Below are positions 1 to 4,726 of a stretch of 6,721 nt of DNA, in pieces. Source of the stretch: an uncultured Bryobacterales bacterium (lineage in GTDB: Bacteria; Acidobacteriota; Terriglobia; Bryobacterales; UBA6623); the NCBI GenBank assembly GCA_946887065.1, contig CAMPKL010000198.1, forward strand, positions 1 to 6,721, in the 5' to 3' direction. The first letter of the stretch is position 1. Every line of letters begins with the position of its first letter. The position numbers were made by a program, and so were the translations under genes. The notes below the pieces were generated by a model. It worked only from the letters and a program-made list of their open reading frames with translations. It was not told the origin of the DNA and made no database searches.

Positions 1-30
1 CCTGAGACGCTGTACCAGAGGATTTCGTGA
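1..30 (+). CDS. 3' end of an upstream gene, probably heme exporter ATPase CcmA (partial)
   Basis: Reading from base 1 in frame gives PETLYQRIS followed by a TGA stop at 28-30. This stop overlaps the GTG start of ccmB in a GTGA tetranucleotide, the usual arrangement for translationally coupled partners. The ATPase of the CcmAB heme/cytochrome c maturation ABC complex is commonly encoded just before ccmB, so I infer ccmA from position only; nine residues carry no diagnostic motif. A chance open frame of this length cannot be excluded, but the exact stop/start overlap supports a real gene end. Confidence 0.45.
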   Translation, partial: PETLYQRIS

Positions 31-710
31 CGTTGTTCCTCAGACAGTCGTGGGCGATTGCGGCGAAGGACCTGCGCATGGAGTTCCGCAATCGCGAGGT
101 CATTAGCTCCGTCGGCGCATTCGCGTTGATTGTGCTGATGCTGTTTTCGTTTGCCTTTGATCCGATCAGCAACCCGGACGCGCGCTCGATGTCCGGCGGG
201 CTGCTGTGGGTCGTCTACGCGTTTGCGGGGATTCTGATTCTTAACCGCAGCTTTGGGCGGGAAACCGCAAACGGCTGCCTAACTGGCCTGACGGCGGCGC
301 CTGCCGGGGGCGGCGCGGTTTTTCTCGGCAAGACGATCGCCAGCTTTGTGCTGTTATTTCTGCTCGAACTCGTCTCGCTGTTGGTCTTCAAGGTGTTCTA
401 CGACCTCAGTTGGAGCGGCTCAAACGCATCGTTGTTGGCGATTCTGCTGCTCGGCGCCTGGGCGCTGGCTGCGACGGGGTCCATGTTCGGCGCGGTCACC
501 GCCAACAACCGCCTGCGCGAGTTGATGATGCCTGTTCTCGTACTGCCCATGGTGTTGCCGGCGCTGATTGCCTGTGTTCAGCTCACCACGTTAATTCTGG
601 CGGGCGAGCCGATCGGCGAATCCTTCATCTGGATGCGGCTGTTGGTGGTCTTCAACATCATTTTCACGCTGCTCGGCGCGACGTTGACTGACTTCGTCTT
701 GAGCTCCTGA
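27..710 (+). CDS. ccmB: CcmB, membrane subunit of the cytochrome c maturation (heme exporter) ABC complex
   Basis: This is a 227-residue integral inner-membrane protein, the normal CcmB length. CcmB is the permease partner of the ATPase CcmA; with CcmC it drives release of heme-loaded CcmE for attachment to apocytochromes in the periplasm. The N-terminus (AIAAKDLRMEFRNRE, residues 11-24) is the characteristic cytoplasmic amphipathic 'KDL..E.R.R' segment before the first helix. About six hydrophobic segments follow, near residues 26-45, 57-73, 98-124, 134-156, 167-192 and 199-222. The loops contain FGRETANGCLTGL (76-88) and the family-typical R-E-L-M-M-P-V-L-V-L-P stretch (164-174). The start is GTG with AGAGGA at 17-22, overlapping the upstream stop. 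No ccmC follows; the next + strand gene is proC, 156 bp downstream. Confidence 0.9.
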   Translation: MTLFLRQSWAIAAKDLRMEFRNREVISSVGAFALIVLMLFSFAFDPISNPDARSMSGGLLWVVYAFAGILILNRSFGRETANGCLTGLTAAPAGGGAVFLGKTIASFVLLFLLELVSLLVFKVFYDLSWSGSNASLLAILLLGAWALAATGSMFGAVTANNRLRELMMPVLVLPMVLPALIACVQLTTLILAGEPIGESFIWMRLLVVFNIIFTLLGATLTDFVLSS

Positions 711-851
711 AACCGCTGTTGGCTAGGCGGCTTGCTGGCGCCAAACTCCTGTTTCGACACAAGGATGTAGATAGAGAGTTCGTGTAGGACATGGACATCA
801 AGCATCAATTTATTGGCCCCTTGCTTCACGAACCCGGACGCCGAGAACGGG

Positions 852-857
852 TAGAAT
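852..857 (+). promoter_or_regulatory. Putative -10 element of proC
   Basis: TAGAAT lies nine bases before the proC ATG and matches the sigma-70 -10 consensus at five of six positions. No good -35 box is found at 16-18 bp; the nearest TTGCTT (821-826) is 25 bp away. A purine-rich CGGGAAA follows directly and may be the ribosome site. The same TAGAAT-GG arrangement precedes the small - strand gene. Transcription starting at the usual distance would leave only a few bases of leader. Confidence 0.4.
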
Positions 858-866
858 CGGGAAACC

Positions 867-1694
867 ATGTTGAAGAAGTCTCAAATCGCTGTGATCGGCT
901 CCGGCAACCTCGGCGGGGCGTTGATCGGTGGCCTGCTGGAGGCTGGCCTGTCTGCAGGCCGTCTGCGGGCGGCGGATACATCCGCCTCGCGTCGGCGTGA
1001 ACTGAAAAAGACGTACGGCATCGAGGCGACCGCATCGAACGCGGAAGCCTGTCAAGGCGCCGATGCGATTGTCCTGGCGGTCAAGCCCCACGTCGTCGCG
1101 ACCGCGCTCAAAGAGATCGCCGCCGGCATCACCAAGAAGCAGCTTTTAATCTCGCTGGCTGCCGCGGTTCCGATCGCCGCTATCGAAGCCGACCTTACGG
1201 GTACGCAGCCCGTGGTCCGCGCCATGCCCAATCTGGCGATGACAGTCGGGTGCAGCGCCACGGCCTTGTGTGCAAACTCGGCGGCGACGAAGGCGCACCG
1301 TGATCTCGCCCTTGAAATTTTCCAATCGGTGGGACTCGCCTTGTTTGTCAACGAAGCTCAGATGCACGCGGTGACCGCGCTCTCCGGCAGCGGGCCTGCG
1401 TACGTTGCGTTGGTAGCGGAAGCTCTGGCCGCGGGAGGAGTCAAGATGGGTTTGCCGGCGTCGATTGCCGCCGCCCTCGTGAACCAGACGTTGCTCGGCA
1501 CGGCACAGTTATTGATCGAGACCGGAACTCATCCCGGCGTCCTGCGCGATCAAGTCAGCACCCCTGGCGGGACGACCATCTACGGACTCCATGAGTTAGA
1601 ACACCACGGAGTGCGAGCCGCACTGACATCAGCGGTGGAGACGGCGACGGAGCGCTCCCTCGAGCTCAGCGCAATTCTTAAGGGTTCGTCGTAG
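867..1694 (+). CDS. proC: Pyrroline-5-carboxylate reductase (ProC)
   Basis: ProC reduces pyrroline-5-carboxylate to L-proline with NAD(P)H, the last step of proline synthesis, in the cytosol as an oligomer. The 275 residues are the standard family length. Residues 7-20 (IAVIGSGNLGGALI) form the dinucleotide-binding Rossmann glycine motif. AVKPH (71-75) and RAMPN (118-122) are conserved cofactor-domain motifs. The all-helical C-terminal dimerisation and active-site domain carries LSGSGPAY (172-179), GVKMGLP (191-197) and the signature LRDQVSTPGGTT (226-237). The ATG is preceded by a weak CGGGA (858-862) and a TAGAAT box. The gene appears monocistronic: ccmB ends 156 bp upstream, and the next gene is convergent, overlapping the last 17 bp of proC. 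No oddities are seen in the protein. Confidence 0.97.
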   Translation: MLKKSQIAVIGSGNLGGALIGGLLEAGLSAGRLRAADTSASRRRELKKTYGIEATASNAEACQGADAIVLAVKPHVVATALKEIAAGITKKQLLISLAAAVPIAAIEADLTGTQPVVRAMPNLAMTVGCSATALCANSAATKAHRDLALEIFQSVGLALFVNEAQMHAVTALSGSGPAYVALVAEALAAGGVKMGLPASIAAALVNQTLLGTAQLLIETGTHPGVLRDQVSTPGGTTIYGLHELEHHGVRAALTSAVETATERSLELSAILKGSS

Positions 1695-1911
1695 GCGACG
1701 CCTGGTAGGCGGTCACCACATTGTAGTAGTGCACGCACGACAGATAGATCGACAGCAGAGCGCCCGTGTAGAAGAGCGCCGTCAGGAACTGGCGGTCAGA
1801 AAGCAGTTCTTTGGGACCCAAACCTTCCCGAACTCGCTGAACGAGCACCCAGCACACCAAGCCAACGCCCAACAGCAGCGGGCCGATGATGAGCGCATCT
1901 TGAAACGCCAC
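1678..1911 (-). CDS. Small two-helix membrane protein, unknown function
   Basis: The 77-residue protein has two clear hydrophobic segments (about residues 6-25 and 43-62). A charged loop between them carries QRVREGLGPKELLSDRQ (25-41), and the tail is short and polar. I do not recognise a family. The start is GTG with a perfect GGAGG (1915-1919) three bases upstream, and TAGAAT (1920-1925 on this strand) just before that. These signals, plus the membrane-like composition, argue for a real gene rather than a shadow; the opposite-strand frame through this region has low-complexity, implausible composition. Its last 17 bp overlap the 3' end of proC in convergent orientation. It shares a 71-bp divergent upstream region with the BMC aldolase, so co-regulation is possible. 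The position of both helices suggests an inner-membrane location. The GTG start is the likeliest because no ATG occurs in frame. Confidence 0.6.
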   Translation of the reverse strand: MAFQDALIIGPLLLGVGLVCWVLVQRVREGLGPKELLSDRQFLTALFYTGALLSIYLSCVHYYNVVTAYQASPTTNP

Positions 1912-1914
1912 AAG

Positions 1915-1925
1915 CCTCCATTCTA
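1915..1925 (-). promoter_or_regulatory. -10-like box fused to a ribosome binding site, small - strand gene
   Basis: On the - strand TAGAAT (1925 down to 1920) runs directly into GGAGG (1919-1915), then three bases and the GTG start. The Shine-Dalgarno match is strong but closely spaced. No convincing -35 box sits at 16-18 bp upstream. The arrangement decides the GTG start. It also resembles the elements in front of proC and the aldolase. Confidence 0.45.
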
Positions 1926-1941
1926 GGCCTAGCGCCGCTCC

Positions 1942-1971
1942 TTTACACCCGAAACGGGCCTCCGCTACGAT
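1942..1971 (+). promoter_or_regulatory. Putative sigma-70 promoter of the BMC cluster
   Basis: TTTACA (1942-1947, five of six to TTGACA) and TACGAT (1966-1971, four of six to TATAAT) are separated by 18 bp. This is the best two-box promoter in the window and lies just upstream of the first BMC-cluster gene. A start site at the usual distance would fall near 1978, leaving about five bases of leader and excluding the GGAG at 1973-1976 from the mRNA. Either the transcript is nearly leaderless or this is not the true promoter. Confidence 0.4.
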
Positions 1972-1972
1972 T

Positions 1973-1976
1973 GGAG
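1973..1976 (+). promoter_or_regulatory. Ribosome binding site that sets the aldolase start
   Basis: GGAG lies six bases before the ATG at 1983, an ideal spacing. The in-frame TTG at 1971 would add four residues (M-E-F-A) but overlaps this site and lacks its own, so the ATG is preferred. Confidence 0.6.
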
Positions 1977-1982
1977 TTCGCT

Positions 1983-2780
1983 ATGCCCCAAAACGAGAAC
2001 GAGCTGAGGAGGAAGATCGTCGAGATCGGCCGTCTTACGTTCGAGAGGGGCTGGGTAGCGGCGAATGACGGCAACATTTCCGTCCGCCTAGATAACGAGC
2101 AGATTCTGGCGACGCCCACGGGCGTCAGCAAGGGCATGATGAGCCCGGAGGATTTGATCGTCGTCGATTACCGCGGCAGGAAGATCCGCGGCCGCTTGGA
2201 AAGCACGTCCGAAATCGCGATGCATATCGCCATTTACAATGGCCGCCCCGATATCCACGCCGTCGTCCACGTGCACCCGCCTGTGGCAACCGGTTTCGCC
2301 TCGGCCGGAATTCCCTTGAACAAAGCCGTACTGCCGGAAGTAGTGATCGGCCTGGGATGCATTCCAACCGCAGCCTATGGGCTGCCGGGAACGCCGGCGC
2401 TGACCGAGCCGTTGATTCCCTTGATTCCGCAGTACGATGCGATTCTGCTCGCGAACCACGGCGCGGTGGCTTATGGAAAGGACCTATTGCAGGCCTATTT
2501 CCGCATGGAGACAGTCGAGCATTTCGCCCGGATCAACCTCGTGGCCGAGATGTTGGGCGGAGCTAAACCCCTGCCCCGCGCGGAAGTCGATAAGCTATTC
2601 GACTCGCGCACCCGTTACGGCGTACGATCTAAGGCGACCCCTGCGGCCGGCTGTCCCACGACGGCTGAAGATATGGCGCCTAGCGCGCCGAAAAGTTCTG
2701 AAGATGGATTCTGGGTCACGCGGCGGCAACTGGTCGACCTAGTCGAACAGGCCGTGCTGGCAAGAGAGGAGAAGAGGTAA
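1983..2780 (+). CDS. Class II aldolase (FucA/AraD family) with C-terminal BMC encapsulation-peptide-like tail
   Basis: A zinc-dependent aldolase, 265 residues from the ATG. E. coli FucA has 215, and the difference is a C-terminal extension. Family motifs are NDGNIS (28-33), the phosphate-binding T-G-V-S-K-G stretch (46-51), STSEIAMH (74-81) with catalytic Glu77, HVHPP (96-100) with zinc ligands His96 and His98, and ANHG (157-160) with zinc ligand His159. All four key residues match FucA Glu73, His92, His94 and His155 with a constant offset of four. Likely reaction: fuculose-1-phosphate or rhamnulose-1-phosphate to dihydroxyacetone phosphate and L-lactaldehyde; the exact sugar cannot be read from sequence. 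Residues 214-241 form an Ala/Pro/Ser-rich linker. Residues 244-263 (from WVTRRQLVDLVEQAV) form an amphipathic helix typical of cargo targeting to BMC shells. The stop is three bases before the BMC-H start. Confidence 0.93.
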   Translation: MPQNENELRRKIVEIGRLTFERGWVAANDGNISVRLDNEQILATPTGVSKGMMSPEDLIVVDYRGRKIRGRLESTSEIAMHIAIYNGRPDIHAVVHVHPPVATGFASAGIPLNKAVLPEVVIGLGCIPTAAYGLPGTPALTEPLIPLIPQYDAILLANHGAVAYGKDLLQAYFRMETVEHFARINLVAEMLGGAKPLPRAEVDKLFDSRTRYGVRSKATPAAGCPTTAEDMAPSAPKSSEDGFWVTRRQLVDLVEQAVLAREEKR

Positions 2781-2783
2781 CAA

Positions 2784-3068
2784 ATGGGCGAAGCCCTTGG
2801 AATGATCGAAACACGCGGATTGACCTCACTGATTGAGGCCGCGGACGCTTCCGTTAAGGCGGCGAATGTCACGTTGGTCGGCTGGGAGAAAATTGGATCC
2901 GGTTACGTCACCGTGCTGATGCGCGGCGACGTAGCGGCGGTGAAGGCCGCGACGGATGCTGGGGCTGCGGCCGCTCGCCGTGTAGGCGAGTTGATCGCCG
3001 TGCACGTGATCCCGCGTCCGCATGCCGACCTCGGCAAGATCTTCACCATCACCCGCAAGGACGGCTAA
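2784..3068 (+). CDS. BMC-H hexameric microcompartment shell protein (PduA/EutM/CcmK type)
   Basis: At 94 residues this is a single-domain Pfam00936-type shell protein with no extension. It opens with the classical A-L-G-M-I-E-T-R-G strand (residues 4-12), then the helix [11 protein letters not shown] (17-27) with edge Lys25. The pore loop KIGSG (36-40) lines the hexamer centre; a small Gly-Ser-Gly pore favours small polar metabolites in characterised PduA-like proteins. The RGDV (47-50), ATDAG (56-60) and VHVIPRPH (73-80) motifs follow, with Arg78 at the hexamer-hexamer edge position. AGAGG (2773-2777) lies six bases before the ATG, inside the end of the aldolase gene. It is the only BMC-H in the window, so it would have to form all facets unless other shell genes exist elsewhere. 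Confidence 0.97.
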   Translation: MGEALGMIETRGLTSLIEAADASVKAANVTLVGWEKIGSGYVTVLMRGDVAAVKAATDAGAAAARRVGELIAVHVIPRPHADLGKIFTITRKDG

Positions 3069-3096
3069 CTTTGCGGGCCGTCGAGGCAAGTGAGCG

Positions 3097-3408
3097 ATGA
3101 TCCTCGCGCGCGTCGTGGGCACAGTCGTCGCCACGCGGAAGGATCCGCGGCTGGAAGGGCAGAAGCTGCTCATCGTACAGACCGTGAGTCCCGAGGGCGA
3201 GGCCAAAGCAAACAGCTATCTGATCGCCGTCGATACCGTCGGCGCCGGCGTCAACGAGACCGTCATCACCGTCTCCGGAAGTTCGGCCCGCATGGCTGAT
3301 GGTCTGAAAGATAGCCCCGTCGACACGGCTGTAGTCGGCATCGTCGACCAGATCGACCTGGACGGCAATCACTCCAAAGTGGCGCCTCGGAAGAACAAGG
3401 GGAAATAA
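3097..3408 (+). CDS. BMC-P pentameric vertex protein 1 (EutN/CcmL family)
   Basis: A 103-residue protein of the EutN/CcmL fold, which forms pentamers that cap BMC shell vertices. Diagnostic segments are the first strand MILARVVGTVVATRKDP (1-17), the KLLIVQ strand (23-28), DTVGAG (46-51), the GSSAR loop (61-65) equivalent to the pentamer pore region of CcmL, and PVDTAVVGIVD (74-84). It is closest of the three to canonical CcmL/EutN. It has an extra basic tail, KVAPRKNKGK (94-103), beyond the usual end. The ATG at 3097 is preceded by GAGG (3083-3086). A GTG at 3090 is out of frame. The TAA overlaps the next ATG by one base (TAATG), which suggests coupled translation. Confidence 0.93.
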   Translation: MILARVVGTVVATRKDPRLEGQKLLIVQTVSPEGEAKANSYLIAVDTVGAGVNETVITVSGSSARMADGLKDSPVDTAVVGIVDQIDLDGNHSKVAPRKNKGK

Positions 3409-3680
3409 TGCGGCTGGGGCGCGTCACGGGCAAGCTCTGGTCTACGGCGCGCATTGCGCAACACAGCGGCAAGCGTTACTTGATCGTCCAGCCGATCGAC
3501 GCCGCCGGCGCCGATCACGGCGCAACGCTCGTTTGCCTCGACGCCATCGGCGCAGGCCCAGGCGACGTCATCTACTGGGCGCGCGGAAAAGAAGCGAGCC
3601 TCGCTTTCCACCCGGAGGCGGTCAGTTCCGACGCCACCGTGGTCGGCATCGTGGACTCGATCGCTAACCATGCGAGCTAG
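3408..3680 (+). CDS. BMC-P pentameric vertex protein 2 (EutN/CcmL family), divergent
   Basis: A 90-residue EutN/CcmL-fold protein. It starts MRLGRVTGKLW (1-11), continues with KRYLIVQPID (22-31), DAIGAG (45-50) and TVVGIVDSI (77-85). It is the most divergent of the three. The pore-region loop reads RGKEAS (59-64) instead of the usual G-S-S-A-R, and the usual P-I/V-D-x-A before the last strand is replaced by SSDA (73-76). It could occupy specific vertices or mix with its siblings into heteropentamers; this is inference. AAGGGGA (3397-3403) lies four bases before the ATG, inside the previous gene. Confidence 0.88.
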   Translation: MRLGRVTGKLWSTARIAQHSGKRYLIVQPIDAAGADHGATLVCLDAIGAGPGDVIYWARGKEASLAFHPEAVSSDATVVGIVDSIANHAS

Positions 3681-3686
3681 AACGCG

Positions 3687-3968
3687 ATGCTGATCGGCAG
3701 AGTCATCGGCGAAATTGTCGCCTCCGAGAAACATCCCTCGCACGAAGGCTTGAAGCTGCTCACCGTTGCTGTGCTGGAGTTGGACGACTCCGTACGTGCG
3801 GATGCCCCTTTCGTGGCCGCGGACTCTGTCGGCGCAGGCCTCGGCGATAAGGTGCTGATTACGCTGGACGGTTTCGGCGCCATGTCCGCCGTCGACCGCA
3901 AACTCGCGCCCATCGATTGCGCAATCATCGGCATCGTCGACGAGATTCAGCTGGCCGACACTCCCTAG
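3687..3968 (+). CDS. BMC-P pentameric vertex protein 3 (EutN/CcmL family)
   Basis: A 93-residue EutN/CcmL-fold protein. It has [18 protein letters not shown] (1-18), GLKLLTV (21-27), DSVGAG (46-51), a DGFGAMSAV loop (61-69) in the pore region, and [13 protein letters not shown] (75-87). The pore-region loop differs from both siblings, so the three vertex proteins are probably not interchangeable copies. The start lies six bases after the stop of vertex protein 2, with only a weak GAG (3674-3676) as ribosome site, so it may depend on coupling. It is the last BMC gene; 41 bp separate it from the ABC transporter. Confidence 0.92.
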   Translation: MLIGRVIGEIVASEKHPSHEGLKLLTVAVLELDDSVRADAPFVAADSVGAGLGDKVLITLDGFGAMSAVDRKLAPIDCAIIGIVDEIQLADTP

Positions 3969-3986
3969 CTGACCCGGCCACGCTGT

Positions 3987-3992
3987 TATCCT
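3987..3992 (+). promoter_or_regulatory. Weak -10-like box before the ABC transporter genes
   Basis: TATCCT lies 17 bases before the ATG of the ATPase, four of six to consensus, with no acceptable -35 box. It is the only hint of a separate promoter for the transporter; read-through from the BMC genes is equally possible. A five-base inverted repeat (CTGTT 3983-3987, AACAG 3997-4001) overlaps it but has no T-tract. Confidence 0.25.
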
Positions 3993-4009
3993 CGAAAACA
4001 GAGCGCCTT

Positions 4010-4726
4010 ATGGCCACTGCTGTCGAGAGCGTATTCGAAGCTCGCGGGCTCACCAAAACCTATGACATGGGCGAGGTGCAGGTGCGCGCCCTTCAGGGCG
4101 TGGATCTTGACCTGTACCCTGGCGAACTCGTCGTGCTGCTAGGCCCTTCCGGCTCGGGCAAGTCCACGCTGCTCAATATCCTTGGCGGCTTGGATGTCGC
4201 GACTAGTGGCCAGGTCGGCTACCGCGGCAAGGAACTCACGAAGGCGACCGACCGTGAATTGACCGAGTACCGGCGCAACTACGTCGGTTTCGTCTTTCAG
4301 TTTTACAACCTCATACCCAGCCTGACCGCTCGTGAGAACGTCGCAGCAGTCACCGAGATAGCCAAGAATCCCATGAAGCCGGAAGAGGCGCTCAGGCTCG
4401 TCGGCCTCGGCGACCGCATGGACCACTTCCCCTCGCAGATGTCCGGCGGCCAACAGCAGCGTGTGGCCATCGCGCGCGCCATCGCTAAGAACCCGGCCGT
4501 GCTGCTCTGCGATGAGCCGACAGGCGCTCTAGACTCATCCACCGGCGTGGTCGTTCTCGAAGCTCTTGAGCGTGCTAACAGGGAACTAAGCGCCACCACG
4601 GTCATCATCACCCACAACGCCGACATCGCTCGCATGGCGGACCGCGTCATACATCTTCGCGACGGACAAATCGTTAGCGTGGAGCGGAACGAGGTGAAGA
4701 CCGCCGCGAAGGATATCGTCTGGTGA
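4010..4726 (+). CDS. ABC transporter ATP-binding protein (MacB/LolD family)
   Basis: A complete 238-residue nucleotide-binding subunit that powers the permease encoded next. Motifs in order: Walker [10 protein letters not shown] (45-53), Q-loop Gln97 within [17 protein letters not shown] (95-111), ABC signature MSGGQ (144-148, Met in place of the usual Leu), Walker [14 protein letters not shown] (163-175), and the H-loop His202 in ITHNAD (200-205). The [12 protein letters not shown] stretch and the G-A-L-D after Walker B are typical of the LolD/MacB/FtsE branch, whose members drive mechanotransmission or lipid, peptide or drug export rather than solute import. The ATG at 4010 is chosen because the first strand ([11 protein letters not shown]) begins eight residues in. 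The in-frame upstream extension to 3917 would overlap BMC-P 3 and encode an Arg/His-rich shadow. No clear ribosome site is seen. The stop overlaps the permease start in GTGA. Confidence 0.95.
   Translation: MATAVESVFEARGLTKTYDMGEVQVRALQGVDLDLYPGELVVLLGPSGSGKSTLLNILGGLDVATSGQVGYRGKELTKATDRELTEYRRNYVGFVFQFYNLIPSLTARENVAAVTEIAKNPMKPEEALRLVGLGDRMDHFPSQMSGGQQQRVAIARAIAKNPAVLLCDEPTGALDSSTGVVVLEALERANRELSATTVIITHNADIARMADRVIHLRDGQIVSVERNEVKTAAKDIVW

Larger units (their letters stand above)
1983..3968 (+). other. Compact bacterial microcompartment (BMC) gene cluster: aldolase, BMC-H, three BMC-P
   Basis: Five co-directional genes with gaps of 3, 28, -1 and 6 bp encode one candidate cargo enzyme, one hexameric shell protein and three pentameric vertex proteins. 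BMC-H hexamers tile facets and BMC-P pentamers cap vertices, so the set can in principle close a shell. No BMC-T trimer, aldehyde dehydrogenase, phosphotransacylase, alcohol dehydrogenase, kinase or regulator is present on either side. The aldolase-plus-three-BMC-P content resembles the fucose/rhamnose-degrading BMC types described in Planctomycetes and Verrucomicrobia, but is much smaller. Confidence 0.88.

Noticed and set aside
719..745. Possible terminator hairpin after ccmB (TTGGC and GCCAA arms)
   Set aside because: The stem is only five base pairs with a 17-base loop and no following T run, so it is not a credible intrinsic terminator.
945..960. Perfect hairpin GGCCTG-TCTG-CAGGCC
   Set aside because: It lies inside the proC Rossmann domain coding sequence, has no T-tract and is explained by codon choice. 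No regulatory role can be supported.
791..1000. + strand frame starting in the ccmB-proC gap
   Set aside because: It runs mostly inside proC in another frame, has no ribosome site and a composition typical of a shadow.
1729..1926. + strand frame opposite the small membrane protein gene
   Set aside because: Its product is a Gln/Arg/His-rich string without structure, and it lacks start signals. The - strand frame has GGAGG, a -10-like box and two membrane helices.
3983..4001. Inverted repeat CTGTT/AACAG between the last BMC gene and the ABC ATPase
   Set aside because: A five-base stem with a nine-base loop and no T-tract is too weak for a terminator and too short to call an operator.
3917..4009. 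In-frame upstream extension of the ABC ATPase
   Set aside because: It would add 31 Arg/His-rich residues overlapping vertex protein 3 and has no family counterpart. ATG 4010 gives a normal N-terminus.
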